Assembly: GCF_027486195.1 (NCBI RefSeq)
Contig: NZ_JAIXPP010000087.1
Location: 38,802-102,801, forward strand
Reading direction: 5' to 3'
DNA: 64,000 bases
From: Novosphingobium sp.
GTDB taxonomy: Bacteria > Pseudomonadota > Alphaproteobacteria > Sphingomonadales > Sphingomonadaceae
The notes beneath the pieces were generated by a model. It did no database searches. It saw nothing but the letters and a program-made list of their open reading frames with translations, and was not told the DNA's origin. This document shows, one piece after another, positions 35,237 through 45,757 of this stretch (position 1 is its first letter; every line of letters begins with the position of its first letter). The position numbers and the translations under genes are program-made.

Positions 35237-37236
35237 CAGAACGCCAGCGTCAGGTTGCCGAGCACGGAGTAGAACTGCGTGCCGTGACCGCGCTGGTCGA
35301 ACAGGTCACGGAAGCCCTTGCCCGCCTCCAGCACTGCGCCGGACAGGCGGAACACCACGTTCTGCGCTGCCATTGGCCGCCATGTGGTTGCGAGCGAAAG
35401 ATCCCAGCCGATCGAGCGGGGAATCGAGCCCTCGTTGCGCAACTCCTGCAGCACCGCGGTATTGGCGAACCACAAGTGGTTGGCATTGGCAGTCAGGCGG
35501 AAATTGGGGGTGAGATCGAAATCGCCGCCCACCCCGGCCAGTGCGGTGCCCGGATTGAGGAAGTTCGATTGCCCCTGCTCCTTGGACGAGCGCAGCGAAT
35601 TGAGGATGCCGTTGCGCCCATTGATCCCGATCACGCGCCCGCCGCCGGCAAAGGGGATCGTCTGGCGGATCCAGTAGGAAGTATCCGCGCCCGCGAACTG
35701 CGGGTTCTCGAAGATCGCGTCGAAGCCCTTCTCGACGTTGTCGTAGGGATCACTGTCACCGCTGGCATAGAGCGCCGAGACGCGCAGGCGCGCCCAATTG
35801 CGATCGTAGCTTAGCTCCGCCGCACCGAAGAAGGCGCTGATCCGCGCAGGCTCGCTGGTGAGGACGTTGTTCCGGTCCTTGCCGAAAGCGCAGTAGAACT
35901 GCCCCGTCAGATTGAGCCGGCCCACATGCCCGTCCACCCCGTAGCCGAGGTAGAGCACATGGTAGCGGCGCGGGCGCAAATCGCCGATCAGTGCCGGGCG
36001 GACCGGGAAGCCATTGGCATCGGTGGTGATGCGTGTTTCGCGGTTAATGTTGTAGGTTGCGGAAATCTGGCTGGTGAGCCCGACGAACGGGAAGTCCTGC
36101 CGATAGATGTTGCCGGTGAGGATCCAGTCCTTGCGCATCGGCGCGGCGATGTTGTTGAGGCCGGAATTGGTTTCCTTCTCGATCCGCCAGAACCACGCCA
36201 GATTGAACTGCATGCGGTTGTTGTCGCGGTTGCCGAACATCCGCACGCCAAGCTGGTTGTCGTTGAACAGGAAACCGCGAAAGTCCGCCTGGAACGGCTG
36301 GATGCCCATGCGCAACGAGACGAAATCGAACCGGCTCGAATCGAACCGGCCGAGGTGGTAGTCGATGAAGGCTTCCTGCAGGCCGATGAAACCGTCGGTG
36401 CGCTTGGTCCCCTTCGACGGCTCGACATAGAGCACGCGCCGCTCGGGCACCTGGACATGGTTGATGTTGCCCGCGATGGCCACGCGGTATTCGACCACCG
36501 GCGGCTTGAACGCCGTCTCACCCTTGAGCAGCGAGAACCCGGCGATGAAGGTCTGCGACAGCACGAGGCTGTGGCTGCGGCCGAAGGTATCGTTGAAATC
36601 AGGGTCGGTCGTCGTCTGGTTGCCGACGGGAATCGGGAAGCTGCGCGGCTCGACCACGGTGTCGGACACGGCATTGGCGATGAAGTACCAGTCATCGCCC
36701 TTGAGGAAGCCCGGCTTCTTGCCCGCCGCGAGCGGACGGTCGCCTTTCAGCGTGTTGTGATGGAAGGGATCGAGCCCGGAATGGCAGACATGGGCGAGGC
36801 GCGGGAACAGCGTGTAGAGCGCTGAGTTCACCTTCCCGGTGGCGGTGTCCTTCTTCGGGCAGAGCGAGGACGTGATGCGCCAGCGATCAGGCACGCCGGT
36901 ATCGACGACGAGGTCCGAGGGCGAACCCTCCCCGTCCCACTTGTCGTAGAATGCTTCGGGCGGCGGGGCATTCACCGCGCCGGGATTGTCCTGCTCGACC
37001 TTGTCCGGCAGCGTCTTCTGATATCCGGGGCGGCGGCGGCCATCGATCAGCGCGCCATCGGCGGTTGCAGGCCCGGCAGCGGGCGCATCGGCTGGAGGCG
37101 CATCGGCTGGAGGCGGGGCAGCCTCTGCCACCGGCGCGGCGAGCGCGAGCATCGGGGCAACTAAGGACGCGAACGCGCTCACAGCCCGTCGCAGACGTTT
37201 TGCGCCGAGGTATCGAGGAATGGCGCAAACGGGCAA
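35236..37236 (-). CDS. outer-membrane beta-barrel protein (alginate-export/porin-like)
   Basis: About 666 residues if TTG at 37234-37236 is used; this gives a signal peptide with basic residues (AKRLRR then a hydrophobic core to AEAA). A GTG at 37182 that overlaps the upstream stop (GTGA) is an alternative with a weak n-region. The mature protein starts with a proline/alanine linker and continues with many amphipathic strands rich in aromatic and polar residues, ending in LGNLTLAF: a terminal Phe typical of outer-membrane barrels. It lacks the CXXC of MtrB-type porins. Its stop is coupled to the decaheme gene (TGATG). A channel or scaffold for the cytochromes is inferred. Confidence 0.8.
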   Translation of the reverse strand: MPVCAIPRYLGAKRLRRAVSAFASLVAPMLALAAPVAEAAPPPADAPPADAPAAGPATADGALIDGRRRPGYQKTLPDKVEQDNPGAVNAPPPEAFYDKWDGEGSPSDLVVDTGVPDRWRITSSLCPKKDTATGKVNSALYTLFPRLAHVCHSGLDPFHHNTLKGDRPLAAGKKPGFLKGDDWYFIANAVSDTVVEPRSFPIPVGNQTTTDPDFNDTFGRSHSLVLSQTFIAGFSLLKGETAFKPPVVEYRVAIAGNINHVQVPERRVLYVEPSKGTKRTDGFIGLQEAFIDYHLGRFDSSRFDFVSLRMGIQPFQADFRGFLFNDNQLGVRMFGNRDNNRMQFNLAWFWRIEKETNSGLNNIAAPMRKDWILTGNIYRQDFPFVGLTSQISATYNINRETRITTDANGFPVRPALIGDLRPRRYHVLYLGYGVDGHVGRLNLTGQFYCAFGKDRNNVLTSEPARISAFFGAAELSYDRNWARLRVSALYASGDSDPYDNVEKGFDAIFENPQFAGADTSYWIRQTIPFAGGGRVIGINGRNGILNSLRSSKEQGQSNFLNPGTALAGVGGDFDLTPNFRLTANANHLWFANTAVLQELRNEGSIPRSIGWDLSLATTWRPMAAQNVVFRLSGAVLEAGKGFRDLFDQRGHGTQFYSVLGNLTLAF

Positions 37237-39059
37237 TTCACATAGCGCAGCCGCACGCCGACGCCCACGTTCACCACGATCCGGTCCGACCGCATGGTCT
37301 TGGGCGCATTGCCGATGCTGCCCACCTTCTTGCCGCCGTTGCTGGCGCCGAGGAACGCGATCATGTCGTCCTGATCGATGCCGTCACCCGAAACACCGAT
37401 GGCGCCGACCAGTGTGTTGCCGCGGTAGATCGGCACCGCGCCGGGAAATATCTGGATCCCGTTGGCGAGGCGCTGCTGGCCGCTGGGTGCCTTGGGTACG
37501 TTGGTGCAGATGGCCGAACCCAGCGTTTTCGCGATCAGCGCAGTCTGCAGCCCGGTGGCAAAGGGGCTGTACCGGGCAATCGGCACCGAAAGCGGGCCGT
37601 TCGGGCGGCCGACTTCGCCATCTGGGAAATAGGGCCGCGCGAGGAGGCCGACCGCGCGGTTCGAGAAAGCGGACTTGCCGGTGAGCGCGGCATTGTCGGC
37701 AAGGAAAGTGCGCGTCGCCGCGACCGTTGGCGCGACCCCGAGATCCGGGTCGGCAAACAGGAGCGTGCCAGCCTTGCTGTTCGAGAAAAACGCCACCGTG
37801 CGGGCCTTCTGCAGCGAAACGTCCGTGCCGAAGATCGGCGCATCGGGGCTGCGGACAAGGCCGAGCGGGGTGCCCCACGTGTCGACCACCGAGATCGAGA
37901 CTTGCGCGGGCGTATCGAGCGGGCGGCGGATCTGCGCGCGGGCTCGGCTCATGATTTTGAAGGCCTCTTCCAGCACCGCGCGAACCTCGGCCGGGCTCAG
38001 CGCGCTCCCGACTTCGGCGGCATCCGCGCCGCCACGGATCGGGAAGCGGTTCGCGCCGTTCCCATCGCTCAGGACGAAAGCCTCGGGATTGGTGAATTCG
38101 CTCGCCCTTGCGACGCGGATGCCGCTCCGCTCCGTGCCATAGGCAGCGCCGGGGAGAATGGCCGTGCCGGCGTAGAAACCCGCGACCGCAATGAGCGCCC
38201 CGGCCCCCGCACCGAGCGCCGCGAAGCTTGATTGCAGCGGGTGCAGCTGGCTCGTCGTGGCATCGGAGAACCGCAGCGTGGTGCCATCGACCGGGATGCG
38301 GTCAGCCCGGATCGTGATTGGCGGGACAAAGCCCTGTTCGCCTGCCAGAGCCACGACTTCGTCGAGGTCCTTGTCGAAATCGAGCACATTGGGATCGAAG
38401 CCGTAGATCCCGTCCGCCATCACGCCGATGCCGCCGACGACCACACCGCGCTTGTAGAGCGGCAGACCGCCCGGATCAGCCGCAAGGCCGAGCGGCGAGC
38501 GCTTGGGACCGATCATCGCCGTCGGCACGGCGGGATTGCCGGGAAAACGCGTGTTGAGATCGGAGCACGGCAGCTGGCTGAACTGCACACCGAACAGCGG
38601 CCCGCTTTCCAGCCCCGGCGTGCTCGGCGCGGGCGGGAAATGCTGCTGCACGATCATCGAGGCGGTGCGGGTGGAAAACGCGTTGCCGCCCGAGGAGAGA
38701 TAGGCTGCGGTGATCGCCTTGGCGATTGCGCCCGCTTCAGAAGGGAAAGTCGTCGCGGGAAGCTGGGTCGGCGCGGTGATGCGCATCGTGGTGCCCGCGC
38801 CGGTCATGCGATACACCGCGAGCACGTTGCCCACCCGGTCAACCACCGCAATCGTCGCCTTGGCGCCGCGCGCTCTGGCCTCGCCCACAGCCTGCGCAAT
38901 GACCTTCTGCACATCGGCAATGGTCAGCGCCTCAAGCGCGGGCGCGGTGTAGACGGCGGCAGCGGCGCTGCCTGCCGCGACCGGAGCAAACCCCGACAGG
39001 ACCATGCCGATCAGCGCGAGCCAGGCCGCCAGATGTGCGGGCAGTTTGCGAAGGGCCAT
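37179..39059 (-). CDS. exported protein with two HbpS/GlcG-like domains
   Basis: 626 residues; signal peptide about residues 1-35. Two copies of the HbpS/GlcG-type domain: the first about 42-230 (LTIADVQKVIAQAVGEARARG, TIAVVDRVGNVLAVYRM, VGGIGVMADGIYG), the second about 335-600 (SISVVDTWGTPLGLVRSPDA, GNTLVGAIGVSGDGIDQDD). HbpS from Streptomyces binds haem, GlcG is of unknown role. Start ATG shares a base with the preceding stop (TGATG), showing coupling to the c554-like cytochrome gene. A haem-related or scaffold role is an inference from domain and context. Confidence 0.82.
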   Translation of the reverse strand: MALRKLPAHLAAWLALIGMVLSGFAPVAAGSAAAAVYTAPALEALTIADVQKVIAQAVGEARARGAKATIAVVDRVGNVLAVYRMTGAGTTMRITAPTQLPATTFPSEAGAIAKAITAAYLSSGGNAFSTRTASMIVQQHFPPAPSTPGLESGPLFGVQFSQLPCSDLNTRFPGNPAVPTAMIGPKRSPLGLAADPGGLPLYKRGVVVGGIGVMADGIYGFDPNVLDFDKDLDEVVALAGEQGFVPPITIRADRIPVDGTTLRFSDATTSQLHPLQSSFAALGAGAGALIAVAGFYAGTAILPGAAYGTERSGIRVARASEFTNPEAFVLSDGNGANRFPIRGGADAAEVGSALSPAEVRAVLEEAFKIMSRARAQIRRPLDTPAQVSISVVDTWGTPLGLVRSPDAPIFGTDVSLQKARTVAFFSNSKAGTLLFADPDLGVAPTVAATRTFLADNAALTGKSAFSNRAVGLLARPYFPDGEVGRPNGPLSVPIARYSPFATGLQTALIAKTLGSAICTNVPKAPSGQQRLANGIQIFPGAVPIYRGNTLVGAIGVSGDGIDQDDMIAFLGASNGGKKVGSIGNAPKTMRSDRIVVNVGVGVRLRYVNCPFAPFLDTSAQNVCDGL

Positions 39060-40498
39060 CAGCGAAGACTCCGAATGGAACGGACCGCACCGCCGAGCGC
39101 CCGGCGGAAGGCAATCGGCTGGAAGGCGTTGGGATCACGCACCGCGGCATAGGCCTGGTTGATCTGGATGCGCAGGTTGCCAGCGCTGCCGACCGTCACC
39201 ATGCCAGCGTTGACCATGCCGTTCAGCAGCGTATCGAGCGCCATGACCGACTGGACCGAGCCTTCGTAGTCGGTGAAGCGCTCGGAAATCGCGTCGCTGG
39301 CGATGGTGTCGATCACGGTAAAGGCCTGATCGCGGCTGAAGGCGGTTGCGGCAAAGCGCGCGGAGAGCGCCCCGGCTGTCTGCCGCAGCGCCTGCGCCGC
39401 CGCCACAGTCTCGCTGCGGCCCATGCCCATCGCGCGATGGAAGGCCTTGGAGCGCGCGTCGAACGTCGCCGCTTCGCCGGGCGCGACAACACGCGCTGCT
39501 GCGAGCAGCAGGATCATGTTCTCGTCATTCCAGGGCGGCATGCCGGCGTGGATCGGACGGCCCGGATTGGGCACCGCGCTAACGCTTGCCTCGTCGCCGT
39601 CGGTAATGCGGCGGTGGCACGAATGGCAATCGTAGAACGTGAACTCGGGAAAAACGCCGTCGCTGGCCTTGGCTGGTTGCAGATAGAGCGAAAGCCCGCG
39701 TGAAACCGCCTCGGCCTGCCCGATCGCCCACATCTGCATCGAATTGGTCTTGCGCCCCTTGCGCTGGGCATAGTCCGCGTCCTCATCGTGGTGTTGCTGC
39801 AAGGTGCTGAACAGATCGAGTTCGAACGAGATGCGCGGGTGGCCCGCCGCCATGATGCGGTGTGCGATAAACTGGCCCTGCCCATCGCCCGAAAGGTGGC
39901 AATCGAGACAGACCCCAGCGCGCACGCGAGGCACCGTCAGGTCGGTCATCCCCTGCGCCACGTTGCGCGCATGACTGGTGCCCACAGTGTAGTGTGTGGC
40001 GAGCCAACCGCCGCCGGGGCCCGCGCCGGCATTGCCGTGGCATGCCTCGCAATCGACACCGTCCGCCAGCTTGGCCGCGCCTTGTGAAGCATGGCAGCCG
40101 GCGCATTCGCGCACGAGCCCGGCGCTATCCAGCCCGAGGCGTCGGGCAATCGCGACTCCGCGCGGTTCGCCGATCACGCGCCAGGCACGGCTATGCGCGC
40201 CGGTGGGGGAGCTTTCCTCCTGCCAGCGCAGGAGTTCATCCTGGCGGATCGGGGTGCCGCTGGCGACGCTGCGGCCATGGCAGGTCGAGCCGGCGCAGCT
40301 TGCCACGCCCATGTGCGCGCGCGCCGTGCCGCCATCGGAGACGGTCTGCGCCTTGAGCGGTGCAGGATGCAGCGCCAGCGCCGCGCCTAGTGCAAGCAAC
40401 GCGAGCGCCAGACATGCCAAGCCTGCCATGAACGGGGCTCTCAGCCCACCGCGAAGGGCAGCCTCGGACGGCCGCGCCAATGTCGAAATGCCCCCCAT
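39059..40498 (-). CDS. multiheme cytochrome, c554-like
   Basis: 479 residues with an N-terminal membrane/signal segment about 24-45. Five haem-binding motifs: C68-A-G-S-T-C73-H (CX4CH), CAGCH at 132, CEACH at 150, CLDCH at 197 and CHSCH at 291. The spacing and the unusual first motif resemble cytochrome c554/hydroxylamine-pathway-type cytochromes. Histidines in between (H102, H231-like regions) could be distal ligands. A long C-terminal helical segment (about 330-479) carries no haem. First gene of the four-gene cytochrome/porin unit. Role: periplasmic electron transfer by inference. Confidence 0.85.
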   Translation of the reverse strand: MGGISTLARPSEAALRGGLRAPFMAGLACLALALLALGAALALHPAPLKAQTVSDGGTARAHMGVASCAGSTCHGRSVASGTPIRQDELLRWQEESSPTGAHSRAWRVIGEPRGVAIARRLGLDSAGLVRECAGCHASQGAAKLADGVDCEACHGNAGAGPGGGWLATHYTVGTSHARNVAQGMTDLTVPRVRAGVCLDCHLSGDGQGQFIAHRIMAAGHPRISFELDLFSTLQQHHDEDADYAQRKGRKTNSMQMWAIGQAEAVSRGLSLYLQPAKASDGVFPEFTFYDCHSCHRRITDGDEASVSAVPNPGRPIHAGMPPWNDENMILLLAAARVVAPGEAATFDARSKAFHRAMGMGRSETVAAAQALRQTAGALSARFAATAFSRDQAFTVIDTIASDAISERFTDYEGSVQSVMALDTLLNGMVNAGMVTVGSAGNLRIQINQAYAAVRDPNAFQPIAFRRALGGAVRSIRSLR

Positions 40499-40670
40499 TG
40501 CCCCTCGTTTCCTGCGCCCGGCGCTCAGTGCGGAGGAACCATTGCGGCCCTCACCGCGCGCAGGACGCGACCTGACAGGGCGACCCTTGAACCACTGGTT
40601 ACGCCAGACCGCGCATGCCGTTCAAGCGGCGAATGGCACCGGCTTCCTCCATTTGCGAGGTACTTGCCGG

Positions 40671-42107
<1,437 letters not shown>

Positions 42108-42119
42108 GGCTTGTGGCTC

Positions 42120-42212
42120 CCCCCTCCCGCTTGCGGGAGGGGCCGGGGGAGGGAATGTTCGGGAACGACGCAAACACGCCCTCCCCTGGCCCCTCCCGCA
42201 AGCGGGAGGGGA
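42120..42212. repeat. inverted pair of palindromic repeat units (BIME-like)
   Basis: Two copies of a nearly perfect palindrome, CCCCTCCCGCTTGCGGGAGG (42121 onward, complete unit 42121-42142) and its counterpart ending at 42211, lie in opposite orientation. Both arms and the flanking GGCC..GGAGGG are conserved. Such units often work as mRNA-stabilising or terminator hairpins between genes and are common dispersed repeats in sphingomonads. Confidence 0.75.
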
Positions 42213-42223
42213 ACAACGTGCGC

Positions 42224-43900
42224 TTACAGCGCCCTCGAAAGCGCCTTGATATCCTTGTTCAGGATCTGGTCGTTCTCCGAGTAATCGACCGGGCAATCGA
42301 TCAGGTGGACACCAGGTGTATCGCAGCAATGCGCGAGGAGTTCCTTGAGGTGCGCGGCGCTTTGCGCGCGGTGGCCATGCGCGCCGTAGGCCTCGGCGTA
42401 TTTCACGAAGTCCGGATTGCCATAAGTCAGGCCGAAATCCGCAAAGCCCATGTTGGCCTGCTTCCAGCGGATCATGCCATAGCTGCTGTCATTCAGGATC
42501 AGCACGGTGAGATTGAGCCGCAAGCGCACCGCGGTTTCCATCTCCTGGCTGTTCATCATGAACCCGCCATCGCCGCAGATCGCCATGACCTTGCGCTGGG
42601 GATAGAGCATTGCGCTCATCATGGCTGAAGGGAGCCCCGCCCCCATCGAGGCGAGCGCATTGTCGAGCAGCACGGTGTTCGGCCGGTAGGCGGTGTAGCC
42701 GCGCGCGAACCAGAGCTTGTAGACGCCGTTGTCGAGGCAGATGATCCCGTCATCGGGCATGCACTCGCGCACCTGCTGAACAAGATGCGGCGGGAAGATC
42801 GGGAAGCGCGCATCGGCGGCGAGCGGGGCATTGTGCGCCAGTTCGGCGGCGCGATATTCCAGCATCTTGCCGCAGGTCCAGCTGCCATTGGGGACAATGT
42901 CCTCCTTCATCTGCCAGATCGCGTTGGCGATATCGCCGATCACTTCGATATGCGGGAAATAGACCGGATCGACTTCGGCGGTCTTGGACGAGACGTGGAT
43001 CACCGTCGGCCCGCCCTCACGCATGAAGAACGGCGGCTTTTCAATCACATCATGGCCGATGTTGACTATGCAGTCGGAGTCCTCGATTGCGCGGTGGACG
43101 AAGTCTCCGGCAGAGAGCGCGGCGCAGCCGAGGAACTTGGGGTGGCGCTCATCGATCACCCCCTTGCCAAGCTGGGTAGTGAGGAAGGGGATGCCGGTCT
43201 TCTCGACGAACTGGAGCAGCATGCGCCCGGTCATCGTGCGGTTCGCACCCGCGCCGATCACCAGCACGGGGGACCTCGCCGCCTCCAGCGCATTCACCGC
43301 CTGGCGCACCGACTTGGGATCGGCACTGGGGCGGCGGACCATCGAGCGCTTGAGGGGGTGTGCCTCCGTGCGCTCGTCGGCGATATCCTCTGGCAATTCG
43401 ATATGCGTGGCGCCTGGCTTCTCTTCCTCGGCAAGGCGATAGGCCTCGCGCACCCGGCTCGGGATATTGTCGGAGCTCGCCATCTGGTGGGTGAACTTGG
43501 TGATCGGCCCCATCATCGAGACAACGTCGAGGATCTGGAAGCGGCCCTGCTTCGATTTCTTGATCGGCTTCTGGCCGGTGATCATCAGCATCGGCATGCC
43601 GCCCAGCGTGGCATAGGCCGCCGCGGTCACGAGGTTGGTCGCGCCCGGTCCCAGCGTCGAAATGCACACGCCGGTCCTGCCGGTGTGGCGGCCATAAGTC
43701 GCGGCCATGAAGCCCGCGCCTTGCTCGTGGCGCGTGAGGATGAGCTTGATCTTCGTGGAGCGCGAGAGCGAATCGAGAAAGTCCAGGTTTTCCTCTCCGG
43801 GCACGCCGAAGATGTATTCGCACCCCTCTTCCTCGAGGCATTCGACAAACAGGTCAGAGGCTTTCTTGCCCCCGGAAACATTGCCAGCGCCGTCGCTCAT
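42224..43900 (-). CDS. acetolactate synthase-like thiamine diphosphate enzyme
   Basis: 558 residues from the ATG at 43898-43900. N-terminal PYR domain with EGCEYIFGVPGEENL and the RHEQGAGFMA glutamate region, central FAD/transhydrogenase-like domain, and C-terminal PP domain with the ThDP/Mg motif CGDGGFMMN...NDSSYG. This is the catabolic acetolactate synthase or glyoxylate carboligase-type architecture; no small regulatory subunit gene lies nearby, which argues for a catabolic, unregulated enzyme. Cytoplasmic. Exact keto-acid substrates not predictable. Confidence 0.88.
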   Translation of the reverse strand: MSDGAGNVSGGKKASDLFVECLEEEGCEYIFGVPGEENLDFLDSLSRSTKIKLILTRHEQGAGFMAATYGRHTGRTGVCISTLGPGATNLVTAAAYATLGGMPMLMITGQKPIKKSKQGRFQILDVVSMMGPITKFTHQMASSDNIPSRVREAYRLAEEEKPGATHIELPEDIADERTEAHPLKRSMVRRPSADPKSVRQAVNALEAARSPVLVIGAGANRTMTGRMLLQFVEKTGIPFLTTQLGKGVIDERHPKFLGCAALSAGDFVHRAIEDSDCIVNIGHDVIEKPPFFMREGGPTVIHVSSKTAEVDPVYFPHIEVIGDIANAIWQMKEDIVPNGSWTCGKMLEYRAAELAHNAPLAADARFPIFPPHLVQQVRECMPDDGIICLDNGVYKLWFARGYTAYRPNTVLLDNALASMGAGLPSAMMSAMLYPQRKVMAICGDGGFMMNSQEMETAVRLRLNLTVLILNDSSYGMIRWKQANMGFADFGLTYGNPDFVKYAEAYGAHGHRAQSAAHLKELLAHCCDTPGVHLIDCPVDYSENDQILNKDIKALSRAL

Positions 43901-44046
43901 ATGCTTGCTCCACCGCGGGAGCCCGCAGCCGCGCCTCCCTCGGTCCAATACGGCCAAGACCACCCGGCGGTTACAGCAAGCTGCCTCGCCGACGGATACT
44001 TGAGGGGTATCAAAGGCAAAGGTGCGAGTCACCCCCGCACGCCGGT

Positions 44047-45000
44047 TCAGTAGCCGAGCGTCAGATCAACCTGATGTGCGAGCGCGTCACCCCGGCCATA
44101 GCGGGCGAGATTATCGAGGAAACGTGCGGCGGAGCGTTGGAACATCGCGGTCTGCGCCCGCCCTGAAAGGTGCATGGTGACATGCGCATTGGGCAGGCTC
44201 CACAGCGGATGATCCGCCGGAAGCGGCTCTGGCGTGGTGACGTCAAGGAAGGCGCCGCCGATGCGCTGCTCGGTCAGCGCGGCGACGAGCGCGTCCTGAT
44301 CGACCACACTGCCGCGCGCGACATTGACCAGCACGGCGCTGGGCTTCATCGCCGCAAGCTCTGCCGCGCCGATCATGCCGTCGGTTTCCGGCGTGGCGGG
44401 CACAGCCAGAATCACCCAGTTGAACTCACCCAGCCGCGCGCGCCATTGGTCTGGCAGCAGCGTGCCTTCCCCGGGCGAGCGGCGCACCTTGGTCACCTCC
44501 ACTTCGAAGGCCGAGAGGATCTTGTCCACGCGCTGGCCGATCGCGCCATAACCCAGGACCAGCGCCTTGCTGCCGGCGAGTTCGACCTTGCCCGGCGAAT
44601 CCGCCAGCCATTCGTGCCGGTCCTGCGCGCGCACCACTTCGCGGTAGCCCTTGGCGATATTGAGGATGCCCATGACGACATATTCGGCGATGGTGATCGC
44701 ATTGATGCCGACGCCATTGGTGAAGACGACGCCGCGCTCGGCCATCATCTGCAGCGGAAAACCATCGACCCCGGCATAGATGCTGGAGAGCCACTTCAGG
44801 TTTTCCGCGCGGGTGATCGCCTCGACCATCTTGGCCTTGTCATCGAGATCGAACCAGCCGATCTCGGCCTCAGGCGCCATTTCAATCAGTTCGGCGGTGT
44901 GGCGGAAGAAGCGCGGCTCGATCCAGTCCGGCAGATGCGGCTGCAGCACGGGCGCGGCGAGCGCGGGCATCACGAGAATGGTCTTGGATGGCGTTGTCAT
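44047..45000 (-). CDS. D-2-hydroxyacid dehydrogenase
   Basis: 317 residues from the ATG at 44998-45000. Rossmann motif LVLGYGAIGQRVD, the catalytic arginine in VNVARGSVVD, the glutamate region FLDVTTPEPLPADHPLW and the late histidine in AHVTMHLSGR fit the family, which interconverts 2-oxoacids and D-2-hydroxyacids with NAD(P)H. On the same strand as the ThDP enzyme and aldehyde dehydrogenase, with which it may form a keto-acid catabolic module. Divergent by 55 bases from an exported protein gene. Confidence 0.9.
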   Translation of the reverse strand: MTTPSKTILVMPALAAPVLQPHLPDWIEPRFFRHTAELIEMAPEAEIGWFDLDDKAKMVEAITRAENLKWLSSIYAGVDGFPLQMMAERGVVFTNGVGINAITIAEYVVMGILNIAKGYREVVRAQDRHEWLADSPGKVELAGSKALVLGYGAIGQRVDKILSAFEVEVTKVRRSPGEGTLLPDQWRARLGEFNWVILAVPATPETDGMIGAAELAAMKPSAVLVNVARGSVVDQDALVAALTEQRIGGAFLDVTTPEPLPADHPLWSLPNAHVTMHLSGRAQTAMFQRSAARFLDNLARYGRGDALAHQVDLTLGY

Positions 45001-45055
45001 TGGCACTCCGCTCCGGCAGTCTGGTTTTCCGTACGATAGCGAGGCGAGCGACGAC

Positions 45056-45757
45056 ATGAAGCTATTGTTTACAATGATGAGCATTGCGCTGGTCACCACG
45101 CCGGGTCTGGCCATGGCGCAGGCCGACGAAGTGATCGTCACCGCCCAGCGCAGGTCGGCCGACGACTACAATTCCGCCCAGCCCGCCGTCGGACTCAAGC
45201 GGACAGCCGATTTCGCGGTGCAGGAAGTCACCATCACCGGCGACACGCGCGATCCCAAAGGCCGCTCGAACGAGATCTACGCAACCCTCGCCAATGCCAT
45301 CGCCCAGGCGCCGAAATCCGGCGTGCAGCTTGCCTATGGCACGCAGACGATCCAGCCGATCACGCTCAGGAACTACCGCGATCTGACTTTAGCGCGCGAT
45401 AGCCGGCCCGATTCGCAGAAGCTGACCCTGCTGATCAAGGCGCCGCTGCAGAACGGCCGGGACGCGCAGGCCGCAGAGGCAGCGATCACCGCATTCGTCA
45501 AGGCTGTCAGGCTGGAAGGACGTGCGCTGATGGAGACGAGCGACGACCTAACTTTCTCGATCGTCGATCCAGACCAGTACCGCCCGGCGATTGCGGATGT
45601 GATAGCAGCGGATGCCAAGGCCATGGCGGCCAAACTTGGGCCGGACTACGGCGTGGAGATCGAAGGGCTCAACCGCCCGGACGAATGGAACCGGGCGGGC
45701 CTTTCGGAAGTGCTGCTGTTCATTCCCTACAAGCTGGTGATCGTGCCCAAGCGCTAA
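45056..45757 (+). CDS. exported protein, possibly SIMPL-like
   Basis: 233 residues from the ATG at 45056; signal peptide about 1-21 (MKLLFTMMSIALVTTPGLAM). The mature protein begins with EVIVTAQRRSADDY, a segment resembling the plug-start of TonB-dependent receptors, but no barrel follows. The rest (KRTADFAVQEVTITGDTRDP and later SIVDPDQYRPAIADVIAADA) has a pattern resembling periplasmic SIMPL/DUF541 proteins. This assignment is tentative. Convergent with the following gene (four-base overlap). Confidence 0.7.
   Translation: MKLLFTMMSIALVTTPGLAMAQADEVIVTAQRRSADDYNSAQPAVGLKRTADFAVQEVTITGDTRDPKGRSNEIYATLANAIAQAPKSGVQLAYGTQTIQPITLRNYRDLTLARDSRPDSQKLTLLIKAPLQNGRDAQAAEAAITAFVKAVRLEGRALMETSDDLTFSIVDPDQYRPAIADVIAADAKAMAAKLGPDYGVEIEGLNRPDEWNRAGLSEVLLFIPYKLVIVPKR

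Noticed and set aside
35236..37236. MtrB-type porin assignment for the barrel
   Set aside because: The N-terminal CXXC and MtrB-like length pattern are absent; only a general outer-membrane barrel can be supported.
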